A stretch of 64,000 nucleotides of DNA from Anaerolineales bacterium (lineage in GTDB: Bacteria > Chloroflexota > Anaerolineae > Anaerolineales > JABWBV01), in assembly GCA_020634875.1 (NCBI GenBank), contig JACKAX010000002.1:1-64000 (forward strand), read 5' to 3'. The translations under genes and the position numbers were made by a program. A model generated the notes under the pieces. The model had not been told where the DNA came from, searched no databases, and saw only the letters and a list, made by a program, of their open reading frames with translations. This document shows positions 18,618 to 31,383 of this stretch, piece by piece. How positions within the stretch are numbered: position 1 is the first letter of the stretch; the number at the start of each line of letters is the position of its first letter.

Positions 18618-19233
18618 TTGACTTATTTGAAAAGCTTACCACCCCAACGTGCGGCACGCCTCCCGCCCGCGCAGTACCGCCTCGAACGAACTCCCCCCGC
18701 GCAATTTGCCAGATCAGCGTCTCCGTCCGGCGCAGAATCTCGCTCGTTTTCGCGGGGGTGATCAGGCCAATGTCCAGCGCGCAGGCGAGGTCATCCAGGT
18801 CGAGTACCTGGTTCGTGCGCTCGTCAGGAGTGACAAACACATCTACGAACAGGTCTTGCATCACCCAACAATCTAACTCCTGATTGAACGAATAATCGGC
18901 AAGGTGGATGTACCAACGCCAACGATCCGTGCGGGTGAAACGAACATCTTCGATGATCCCGATGCCCTGATCGAGCAAGTAAAAGATGCGCGTGTCCGGG
19001 CCGAAGATAAAATCATCGGGCGTGGGGCGTTCGACGATCAGGGTGTCATCCACCTGGAACCAGCGCCAATCGTCGGGAGCGGTGCGTCCACGGAAGAGGG
19101 CGGCACGGTTTTGGAGGTGTTGGGTGACGACTTCCGGCGGGTTGATGCGAAAGGATTCTTCGGTGTGGATGGAACCATCCACGTGTTCTTTGCCATAACG
19201 ATGCCAGATGAGGAGGGTGGGGGTTGGGTTCAC
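18610..19233 (-). CDS. DUF402 domain protein
   Basis: 207 residues, uninterrupted although its neighbours are full of indels. DUF402 signatures: [16 protein letters not shown], then [20 protein letters not shown] and [19 protein letters not shown]. The family includes FomD-like nucleoside-diphosphonate hydrolases and RNase-linked AU-binding proteins; the acidic [12 protein letters not shown] core fits a metal site. The GTG start at 19233 overlaps the TGA of the upstream peptidase remnant as GTGA, so the two were translationally coupled. The biological role here is unknown. Confidence 0.85.
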   Translation of the reverse strand: MNPTPTLLIWHRYGKEHVDGSIHTEESFRINPPEVVTQHLQNRAALFRGRTAPDDWRWFQVDDTLIVERPTPDDFIFGPDTRIFYLLDQGIGIIEDVRFTRTDRWRWYIHLADYSFNQELDCWVMQDLFVDVFVTPDERTNQVLDLDDLACALDIGLITPAKTSEILRRTETLIWQIARGEFVRGGTARAGGVPHVGVVSFSNKSRK

Positions 19234-20912
19234 GAAACCTTTTCCAATTCGTTGATCACACTTTCCATCAACCCGACCGCTTCCCCCACCGTTTCTGCAT
19301 CAAGGCAGAACCGTGCCCCGGCAGTTTGAACAACTCGGGAGGGCACTGTACCCCGAGGGCGAGCGCACGGCGATAGGCGGCCACCGCCCCGGCCTGGTCG
19401 CGGCGAGCGTTTGCAAACACCTGCACTGCGCCAAGTTGGGCAAGACCGTATTCCACGTAAAACGGGGTCCCATGAATGTGCCCGCCTGCGATGCCAACCC
19501 GTCGCGAGGACATCCTCCAGAGCCGCGCCAATCCCGCCGGGATAAACCGCGCCCAGGTTCGCCCATTTGGCGTCGCGGTAGGCGGGGTTTGGGCCTTGTC
19601 TGCGTGGTGTAGGCCCAGTGTTGGAAGGCATCCACCACCGCCATGTAAGGGCCAAAGAGAATGTTGCGTTCGAGTGTGTCGGTGCGGCGCAGGCGGCGTC
19701 TTGGGGGTGTAGACCCGCCGAATTCGACGTGCGTCAGGTAGGGGCGGCGAAGTTCCATCGCCATGGAGGCGACTGGCAAATTCCATGTTCAGGAACTGTT
19801 GGGAACATACCAGGGGTGGCGAGCTTCAAGCATGGAAGCGTGCCCGGCTTCGATACAGAGCGTTTGCACATCGTCGTGTGTGCCGACAGCGTTGGCGAAA
19901 ATGAACAGGCTTTCTTCAAAGGGATAATAGGCACAAGCACGCCCGGCCCTTTGCCTTTGCGATTGCCGAGTCGACATCCCTTTTCTTGCATTTTCGACGT
20001 AATGCGCGCAGTTAGGGGTCTACCTTTTGGAAGATGACCGCACCTTTGGCTCCAGTTCGGCGACTTCGGCGAACAGCGAGCAGGGGGTGGAAGGGTACAC
20101 GCCCTGATCGAGGTCAAGATTACACGGACGGAGATTGTCTACACCGAGGGCCTGGGCGTTCTGGTAAAGCCGCGTCGCGACAGGGACGACTTTTTCTTCG
20201 ATAACGGTGGAAGGTTTCGTTGTCTCGAGGGTATAATCAAAGCGGTGGGTTATTTGCCATGGAGGAAGCGGTAATCCGAGAAACCCGCGTTTTCCGCCAT
20301 TTGGATGCGGAGGGCGAGCATTTTCGTCCACAGTTCATTGATCGCTTCCCGGTCCGCGAGGCGACGTTCGGCGGCGGTGCGCCAGAGGGTCTCGCGCGTG
20401 GCGCGGTCGGCGGCCTGGTATGTGATTTGCAAACCGGTGATCGTGTGTTCTTCGCCGTTCCAGGGGATGGTCCAGGCTCCGGCAATTTTTTCGTATTCGG
20501 AGGCGAGTTTGCGTTCTTCGGTTTGGAGGGGCAGGTTTTCTTCGCGGAAAAGGGCGGCGTCCACGCGCATCGCTTTGATGGGGATTTCCATTCCTTCGGG
20601 GACGAGGCCACTTTCGAGGAGTTTGACGTTCAGTTTTTGGTCAGCAACCTGGGAGGGGGTGAAGACGGTTTCGAGGAAGGTGAAGTAACGTTTTTCGGCG
20701 TCCGTGTCGGCAGTGTTTTGGGAGTAGGTGACGGCGAGTTTTGTGTACACTTCGACGAGTAATTCCATCACCCACGACCAGTCCGCCATCCATGCGTTCA
20801 CGGTGGCGGGGGTGAGGGGTTGGGTTTCGAGTTGGTCATAAAACGCCTGGTATTTTTCCCAGGGCGCGGAGGCGTATTCTTCGTAGAGCGGGGAGGGGAG
20901 TGGAACATGGAG
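19230..20912 (-). pseudogene. M3-family oligoendopeptidase F-like gene, copy 1, broken by indels
   Basis: The N-terminal part (about 20912-20250) is clean: YEEYASAPWEKYQAFYDQLE, WSWVMELLVEVYTKLAVTYS, TVFTPSQVADQKLNVKLLES, WNGEEHTITGLQITYQAA. Downstream the frame changes often: DYTLETTKPSTVIEEKVVP, CAYYPFEESLFIFANAVG, then C-terminal VEYGLAQLGAVQVFANARR, AVAAYRRALALG, DAETVGEAVGLMESVINELE. These match M3 zinc oligopeptidases, which cut short peptides in the cytoplasm. The HEXXH region (around 19850) is garbled, reading EAGHASMLEA in one frame. It follows a second, similar gene, so this is a tandem pair. Confidence 0.8.
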
Positions 20913-20944
20913 AACCTGAAGGGATGGTTGTACGCAGATTTCAA

Positions 20945-20979
20945 GGATGACGCAGATTTTTTGTTTATCTGCGTCATCC
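20945..20979. repeat. Hairpin repeat between the two peptidase genes
   Basis: GGATGACGCAGAT (20945-20957) and ATCTGCGTCATCC (20967-20979), perfect 13-bp arms, with outer partial arms GTACGCAGATT and AATCTGTTTAC. It belongs to the widespread gacgcagat...atctgcgtc type of intergenic palindrome. Confidence 0.7.
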
Positions 20980-20990
20980 GGGCAATCTGT

Positions 20991-22642
20991 TTACAGGTTG
21001 GATTCTAATTCGGAGATAACTTGTTCGGTGAGGGAAACCGCGGCCCCTACGGTCTCCACGTCGAACGCGAATTTTGCACCGGCGGTGCGATAGAGGATCG
21101 GGGAGGCTGTGCCGCCGAGGCGAGGAGCAGATCGTGCGCGGCGATACCGCGGGCTGGTCTTCGGGCGTTTGCTAACCTGGAGTCGCAATTGGGCGAGGCC
21201 GTATTCGATGTAATAAAACGGCGAGCGGTGGATATGGCGTTTGCGGTGCCAGCCGAGGGTTTTAGCGTCTTCCAGACCAGAGAAATCAATAAAGGATTAG
21301 AGCGATCCATTGTTCGGACCAGACGCGTCGCAGTTTTTGGCGTCGGCGGCGGATAGGGGTTTCATGGACCCGGTGCTGGAAGGCGTCACGACCATGTACG
21401 CCGCCAGAAGGGAGGTTCTTTTCAGTGGCGCAGACGGAAGCGCGGGCAGATTCTTCAGGGTGTAGTAGCCGCCAAGATTCGTGCGCGTGGTGGGGACGAG
21501 AGGAGTTCCATCGCCATCGGGCGACTTCGTTGAATTCCATGGGGGCATCGCGCTGGTGGGTGTAACGGAGGTTGCAGGTTTCAAACCGTGGAAGGCGTGC
21601 CGGATTCGTGGAGGAGGGTGTTGACATCCGCCGCTTGCCGACAACGTTGCCAAGATGAACGGGGAAGTGCTGGGCTTCGTAGCTGTACAAAGCGCGCCGA
21701 GGCCTTTGCCTTTGCAGTTGAAGTCAAATGGCGCGCGTTTCGCATGGTGTCGAGGCGCGCCGAGGAGGCAGGGGTCTACGTGGTGGAAGATGGCACTGCC
21801 CCGATCGGAGTTCTTTTTTGCCGTCAAGGGCTGGATTTCGTCGGAGAAGATGGGGTGGGTTTGCTGGTGAGGTTAAGTTCCCACGGACGGAGGTGTCAGA
21901 CTTAACCAGGGCGAGGCAAGCAGTGTTTTGTCGTAGCGCTTGCGGCGGGCGACCTATTCGATGGCGTCGTGGAAGGTGCGGCAGTCGGCGGGGGTGTAGT
22001 CGAAGCGTTTGAGGGCATTGCCAACGAGAAACACATTAGTCGCCGGATAACCTGCGTTGGCGACTTGTTTGAGCCGGAGGCCGAGGACTTTGCGTCAGAA
22101 TTCGTTGATGGCGGCACGGTCGACGATTGCGGGCGTCAATGAGATGCACATTTGTTCGCCGGTGCGCGGTCAGATTGCTGGTACAGCAGGCCGAGTTGGT
22201 GATGGTGGTTTCTACCGCGGGTGACAGTCTACGCGCCGACACGATTTTTGAGAAACGCGGAGGGCGTTTTGGTGTTCTTCGGCTTGCAGGGGGAGGTTTT
22301 CTCGTCGCGGAAAGGGCGGCTACGGCGCGCATCTCAGAGGATTTCCATGCCCGCAGGGTGAGACCGCTAGCGAGCAATTTTTGGGTGAGGGCGTGCTTTT
22401 TGGGCGTGGGGAAGGTGTCTTGCAGATAGGCTTTGAATGCGGCTTCAGCGTCGGCGTCGGTGGTGTCTTTGACCGTGGCAGCGCGACGCGTGTCACCTGT
22501 AAGGAGTTCGGCGAGCGCGACCAGTCGTCTTGAGCCAAGATTCGATGGTTATCAGCGGTGAGGGCTAGGTTTCGAGGGTATCGAAATAGGGCTGGATATC
22601 GGTCAAGGGGAGGTGTTTGAAGAGGTGGGGAGGGAAGTTCAT
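20991..22642 (-). pseudogene. M3-family oligoendopeptidase F-like gene, copy 2, broken by indels
   Basis: From ATG 22642 the N-terminus reads MNFPPHLFKHLPLTDIQPYF, then SRLAEL, TKDTTDADAEAAFKAYLQD-like and LASGLTL fragments in changing frames. The middle gives APMEFNEVARW and YMVV segments, and the C-terminus AGAKFAFDVETVGAAV then TEQVISELESNL, parallel to copy 1 (DAETVGEAVGLMESVINELE). More damaged than copy 1. Pairs of adjacent M3 peptidases fit an ancient duplication. It is the first gene of the leftward trio with copy 1 and DUF402. Confidence 0.75.
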
Positions 22643-22896
22643 GAGTACTCTGGAAGAGAGGGAAGATAGAAAAGGAGCGAAAGTGTGAAGGATAATTAAT
22701 CTCAAATCTTACAGCACAAGCCCTCCATACAGCAACGGCGATTCGGTGGAATGAATGCATGAGGCTGAACGGCACGCACCTTTCGTAAAATAGCAATGCG
22801 TTGTCATACCGATTATCCTAAATATGTTCATAATTCAATATATCGAAATAAACACCCCGTCATTAACAGGATTAATCCTGATTTAGAGAGAATATT

Positions 22897-23864
22897 ATGG
22901 ATAAAAATTTTTCTATCACGGTGTATCGCAATCAGCATAGCGCTGGTTATGGGATCGTCGCTTATCATGCCGCTTCAATTCGCTCAGAACAAAATCACGA
23001 ACTTTGAGGCTGCCCTTACAACCCCACCAGTGAACCCGCCCGCCAGACGGATGTTCCCAATGTTGTGCGCAATCCTTCAGATTGCCCGCGCCGTGCGCAC
23101 AGGGCAAACGACCGTCAAGGTTACGTTGACTGTCAGGAAGTGGTTTCTGAATTGGCAAGGCGTTACTTCTTTGGACTTTGATAGTTCCTGGGCCGATAAT
23201 CCGGGCGATGGAAGGGGATACGATTGAACTTACACTTATAGACCTTGCAAATACCGTGGCGCATAATATCGTCTCCATGCGGTTAATGGGCTGGGGGCGC
23301 AGTTACACCTCGTAGGGCCGGGCAGGGGACAACCTTACAAGCCTAAAAGCCGGGGCCTATGTCTATCACTGCGCGTAGCCCACCATGGCATCACATACCT
23401 TGCAAGATGTATGGGGCATTATTATCAAACCGTGGGAGAGCTTACCGTTGACCGCAATTTATGTAATGCGAGGGAATGGTATACCATGGGCAAATTTGGA
23501 GCACCAGGACATCAAACCTTTAACCGACAATGAATGCCGAACTGCCCGAATATTCTGTCAATGGGAATACAGCCATAATAAATGTTTTCTCGCTCAGCGC
23601 GAATGGTGAAAAGCATCCGCATCTTCTTTGGTACGATGGTGGGCCACAACGTTGGCTCAAATTTTTCCATATCATTGGTGAAATTTTCGATAAAGTCTAT
23701 ACTGGCTCGCCGGACACTTTCGTAAAAATGAAGAAACTGCATGATGTACCCCAGGCTCTCCTCTCCACCTTTGAACTTTCATTAGATGAACAGGGACATA
23801 TCTATTTTGATCAGCTCTTCCGGAGCACGGGAAAGGGCTATAGGCCTTACCTGTTTCCGGCATG
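22897..23864 (+). pseudogene. nirK: Copper-containing nitrite reductase (NirK), broken by indels
   Basis: With single-base corrections the plus strand reads as a two-cupredoxin nitrite reductase: a signal peptide (SRCIAISIALVMGSSLIMPL), NAALTTPPVNPP, then EGDTIELTLIDLANTVAHNI, GAYVYHCA, HYYQTVG-type garble, EWYTMGKFGAPGHQTFN, AELPEYSVNGNTAIINVFSL, FHIIGEIFDKVYTGSPDTFV and STFELSLDEQG. AHN and YHCA are the positions of copper-ligand His/Cys in NirK, which reduces nitrite to NO in the periplasm. Already at the start a T-run (22908-22912) must change by one base to join ATG 22897 to the signal peptide. The reading is mine and needs an alignment; a related multicopper enzyme is the alternative. 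Confidence 0.65.
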
Positions 23865-23959
23865 ATCACCATTTATTCACGCAATATAATAGAAGGCAGT
23901 GCCTGACGAAATAAGCCTCTCTCGAGCTTTATTCTGGCAAGAGTTTTCTTTAACATTTC

Positions 23960-24135
23960 ACCATGTTCCGAATACCAATCCCCAGGATTCCGACCCTGAT
24001 CTGAGTTACTGAATACTGATCGCGTTCTCGGCTGATCCACGTTCCGAATACCGATCCCCCAAGTTCCCGACCCTGGTGCCACATTACTGAATACTGATCC
24101 CGCGTTTCCCCAGCATTGATCACGTTCCGAATACA
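23960..24135. repeat. Degenerate tandem repeat of GATCAGTATTCAG/GTATTCGGAACGTG
   Basis: On the minus strand GTATTCGGAACRTG occurs at about 23966, 24041 and 24128 and GATCAGTATTCAGTAA at about 24012 and 24088, spaced by about 76 bases, with GGGTCGGAA between. It fills most of the interval between nirK and the regulator and encodes nothing convincing. Confidence 0.65.
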
Positions 24136-24184
24136 ATCCCAAGCCCCGCTCCATCTCACCTTTAAGCCTCAACGCGCCGAAAAA

Positions 24185-24238
24185 ACGGCGTTGCTTCCAG
24201 GCTCTGGAACATCCATGTATTTATCAGCAACCGTTCCT
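24185..24238. repeat. GGAACGGCGTTGC-family palindrome, damaged copy
   Basis: ACGGCGTTGCTT (24185-24196) and AGCAACCGTTCCT (24226-24238). Compared with the intact copies the right arm has lost two bases (GC), as expected of the indel-rich block it lies in. Confidence 0.6.
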
Positions 24239-24252
24239 TTGATACCTTTACT

Positions 24253-24709
24253 TCATCCCTTATGCTCTACCTCCACCGCTTCAACAACACGCATCTCCTG
24301 TTCCATAAAATGAAACAGGCTTGCATCTCAGTCAAGCAGCCTTTTCTGCCGGTCAGGCGCGTCGGCCAAAAGTCAAGCTGCTCGGCCACCATACGGAAGC
24401 GGCCATGTGCGCGGTGCGCGTCTGGATCAGGTTGCGCCACAACCCCGGCCCCACGCGGTAAAAATCAGGGCGCTTTCCGGGCAGGCTCACCCGTTCAATC
24501 AGTTGAAACTGCAATAAAGTTTGGATCGCCGAGCTGACCGAGCTTTTGCTTAACTGCAAGGCCACGACTACATCCTGCATGGACTGTTCGGGAACCTCAC
24601 TTACCAGCAGATACGCCAGAATCCGGCTGGCGGTGCGGGGCACGCTCATCTGCTCCAACTCGAGCATCACGTCTTCTACGTAATTGCGAATAAGTTCTGG
24701 CGTTCGCAT
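24253..24709 (-). pseudogene. GbsR/MarR-type winged-helix regulator, frameshifted near its C-terminus
   Basis: The first about 110 residues are clean: MRTPELIRNYVEDVMLELEQ, PRTASRILAYLLVSEVP, the helix-turn-helix VALQLSKSSVSSAIQTLLQF and wing RVSLPGKRPDFYRVGPGLW. Near 24375 one base is lost; the next frame continues VAEQLDFLADAPDRQKRLL and FMEQEMRVVEAVEVEHKG to a TGA at 24253, as in full-length GbsR-like regulators. The ATG at 24709 lies close to the end of the permease-Usp remnant, so it probably regulated that gene or its operon. Confidence 0.75.
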
Positions 24710-24714
24710 GATTA

Positions 24715-27060
24715 CTCCTATTGTTTTGAAGGGACGATCGGGATCGCAAAAACCGGCAGGAATTTTCCACCACTTTCAGGGCAACACTACCCGACAAGAG
24801 CAGGTCCATCCCCCCGCGCCCGCGGGAAGTCATCATAATCATATCGGCCGCTTCTTTTTTGCTCACGGCGACAATTGTACGCGCAGGAAGCGATCCTGTC
24901 ACAACCGTTTTCACTTTAACCCCGTCTCCTTCAAAGAGCAGCGCAATCGCGGCAAGAAACTTCTTCATTTTAGACACGGCCTCCTTTCGCAGTTCCTCCA
25001 CCACCTCCCCCGCCGCGCGGTAATTCTTCGCCGCCGGGATTGCCTCGGAACAATCAGAGGCACCAACTCCCGCCCAAATCTTTGCCAGCAATCAGGCGCA
25101 AGGCACTTCTGCTCCGGGCGGATCGACCATCCAGCGACCCGGAGATCCGTTTGAAAGGCGATACCGCTGTCGCGTTCGCCCCTGCACCAACAGGATCGGG
25201 ACTTCAACTTTGCCAGTTTCCGCGAGGCCCTGCCCGCAACCAGTGCGCGTCTGACTTCGCGTGGTGGACACCACCAGATCGATCCCCAACTCCTCACCAA
25301 CGCCGTGTCGCCTTGCTCGCGATAAACCCGGGCGGATACGTCCACCTCAAACCCCTCCCGCACCGGGTTTCCGCGCCCCGTTCAAATACCCGCTCCGCGG
25401 CAGTAGGTCTCATCGCCTCTTCCAGCGCTCGGTATGGTTTTGACGGAACAACAACGCCAGTCCGCGCCCCGTCACTTGGCTGACCCGGCGCGCCATCGGC
25501 AATGCCTGTGCGACAAACCGCGAGCCGTCCAGCAAAACCACCAGACTTTGGATCGTTACGGATTGCGTCCGCCACTTACTTTGGGCAATCGGTTCCGGAT
25601 TGCAAGGTGATCTTAGGTTACCCCATTCCGTTCAGGTTCATCGGGATCAGGGCCTGTCCAAAGCCAAGCCCAGCCAACTGGCTGCTAACTACCCCGGTAA
25701 TCCTGCATGGACGAGGTTCGCCAAACCGGGCACGGAAATATGCGAAAAGCCGCGTAGAGCAGGGGATAAACAAAAATACAGCCACGCGCCTCAAAAAACC
25801 GCTCGTAAAATGATGAACGTGCCGCCGTCGTCATTGCGGCGGCAAGCCACGGCAATCAACCCCATGCGGCAGGGAAAAATCCTTCTTCACTCCGCAGCAA
25901 CCGTTTTACGCGACCGCCCACCCCGTCATGCTCAACAAAATACAACACCCTTACCTGCGTACAGCGCCAGATAGAGTTTCTTCAGGAAGTCCCCAAAGAC
26001 AAACAAAACACCACAATCCCACCTGCCAGCAAACCGGCTTATCCGCCAGCTCAAACCGGTTTCCTGCGCCCGAAGGAAGAATGTACCCTGTTGCTTCAAG
26101 CCCAGCGCAAGTTTTGCAACCCCTACGAACTCGCCGCCATAAACATCAACACGGCAATCCGATCAGCGTTCCCAACCAGGGCAGCGGCGCAGGCAACAGC
26201 CAATCCATCGTCTGCGTAAACGCGAAACTTGCTCGTTCATCGGCTTCGAAACCTGAAAAATCGCCGGAACAGCGACCAACATCGTCGCCGCAGTAGTGCC
26301 CATGATGATGAGCAAACTGTTGAATGCCTTCCGGCTTTTTGAGCAGGCTTCCCTCTACGCCTCCGCCACCGGGTTGGCAAACACTTCAATCCCAGTCATC
26401 ACCGCCAAAATTCGCACATGCCGCCAACGTGAAATTGAAATATTCTCCCGTGAACGCCGCAAATTGAAATTGGGCAGATCTGGCCCATTTTCCAAATCGC
26501 CGCCCCACCATCACCCACAACAGCAACATAGCACTTGCGGTCACCCCGGCCCGAACGCCCGTGCAGCCATCCGCAGCCCCAGTTGACCAACTACCCTGTC
26601 AACACGCTCAAGCAAGATCGCCACAAACGTCCGGTATTCAATCCCCAAGACCGTATGGTTGATACCGGAATCCGGTCCGATAAACGTCACCATCGCCGCC
26701 ATACTGACCAGAAACGTCAGGTGTATTCAACAAATGGCAATCGGCTGCGTTGACTTTCACCGCCCACCGCCAAACTCATCCTCCCTTAAACCACTCCCCA
26801 CTCCCATCCGTCCTGCATCACCAGCCGGTCATCGCCAGAAACGATTCGCAATGGTCAACACCGCCAGCCAGACCACGCCCCAAATGTCACCTGCCACCCA
26901 CCACGACGATGAAGCTTCGAAACGGGCCAAGGAGCCTACAACAGCGATGTTGCCGGATCCGCCTGCCAATGCACCCCTCAAAGGAGTTCTTGAGTTTGTG
27001 TGAAATGTGAGCCATTGATCCTCCATCCCCTTGAGGAAACAGCGATGTACCACAAGGCCA
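24715..27060 (-). pseudogene. APC-type amino acid permease fused to C-terminal UspA domains, broken by indels
   Basis: Membrane part (about 27060-25600): VMTGIEVFANPVAEA, SRKAFNSLLIIMGTTAATML, VAVPAIFQVSKPMNEQ, MDWLLPAPLPWVG and ALIPMNLNG type fragments, as in APC permease helices 7-12. Soluble part (about 25580-24715): SRFVAQALPMARRV-like and then ELGIDLVVVSTT, and a second Usp unit with MKKFLAAIALLFEGDGVKVK, TIVAVSKKEAADMIMMTSRG and GSVALKVVENS, the UspA nucleotide-binding loop. Permease-Usp fusions are known; the substrate is unknown. Indels come every few tens of bases. The 3' end meets the regulator start. Confidence 0.65.
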
Positions 27061-27279
27061 TGCATCCTGCTTCATTATGTGACACCAACGATTCGGCGTG
27101 CAGTCCTCCCTTTTGCTAGATTCCAGTTTTCAAAAAATGGAAGCCCGCCTCATGAGATGTCACCCAATTAAACGAACAACCAGAGTCTACTATATCCAAG
27201 TAAGTTCGGTCAGACAGAACTTAGCTGACACAAAAACTCGTCTAAATGCCCTTTTTTCTTTTACCGCACACTCGATTTA

Positions 27280-27338
27280 AGGAACGGCGTTCGTCCATCA
27301 GATTTGTACGCCCATTTCAGCGCACGAACGCCGTTCCT
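27280..27338. repeat. GGAACGGCGTT-family palindrome, copy 2
   Basis: AGGAACGGCGTTCGT (27280-27294) and ACGAACGCCGTTCCT (27324-27338), perfect 15-bp arms around 29 bases. Upstream of the sigma factor gene. Confidence 0.8.
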
Positions 27339-27414
27339 GGTACGAGGTTTTCTGCATGTAGAGTGGAAACTCCTCGTTACCTTTCCATCCCTCGCACGAT
27401 ATACTTTTCAACAC

Positions 27415-27990
27415 ATGGAAACCTTCACCGAAGCCCTTCCCGCCCCGTCTTTTGCGGACGACGAACCTCTGCTCATCGAAGCCGCCCGACAAAACCCTGA
27501 AGCGTTCGACGCCCTGTACTGCCGGTATCTGAACCCGGTGTATCGTTATCTATTCAGCCGGGTGCAAAACCAGGCCGATGCCGAGGATTTGACCGCCCAG
27601 GTTTTCATCGAAGTCTTGGAAGGGTTGGCCCGGTATCGCGACCGGGGCACGTTCGCCGCGTGGCTGTTCACCATCGCCCGCCGCCGCGCCATTGACCATC
27701 CCGGCGCAAACGTCCGGTCGTCACCCTGGACGAAAATCACGAACACCCCGACAGACCTGATCCCTCACCCAACTTCTGGCAAACGAACGCCTTTGTCACC
27801 CGCCCAGACATCTGCAAACCCTCAAGATGATGACCGCGATTGCTCCGTCTCCGTTTCGCCATGAACTTACGCTTCCCCGAGGTGCCAACGTCCTCCACCG
27901 CCGCCTTGACAGCGTCAAAATGGCTCTCCATCGCCTGCTCCGCCGGATGAGGCCGCCGTGGAAAAAAAGAATAAGCATAGTACACAGAAG
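27415..27990 (+). pseudogene. ECF-type sigma-70 factor, frameshifted between regions 2 and 4
   Basis: ATG 27415 gives METFTEALPAPSFADDEPLL, then region 2: NPEAFDALYCRYLNPVYRYL, NQADAEDLTAQVFIEVLEGL, RDRGTFAAWLFTIARRRAID. After about 27715 the frame breaks; region 4 reappears in another frame as VLHRRLDSVKMALHRLLRRM, the helix-turn-helix end, followed by ENHEHPDRPDPSPNFW-type linker fragments between. As written, the product would lack the -35-binding region. The following gene is a membrane protein, a common anti-sigma arrangement. Confidence 0.8.
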
Positions 27991-28060
27991 ACACAGATTT
28001 CAACAGAAGGACACGAAGTAAAATTTCTGTTTTCTTCGTGTCTTCTGGCCTTCTGTACAA
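27978..28060. repeat. Palindromic repeat, ACACAGAAGACACAG family
   Basis: AGTACACAGAAG (from 27978) pairs with CTTCTGTAC (28050-28058) and the inner GACACGAAG with CTTCGTGTC. It spans the end of the sigma factor remnant and the gap to the next gene. Similar elements are at 42268 and 20945. Confidence 0.65.
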
Positions 28061-28073
28061 ATTAGATAAACCC

Positions 28074-31383
<3,310 letters not shown>

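Noticed and set aside
19230..22642. Intact short proteins within the two peptidase regions
   Set aside because: The many 60-180 codon frames here are pieces of one broken M3 peptidase pair or antisense artefacts, not separate genes.
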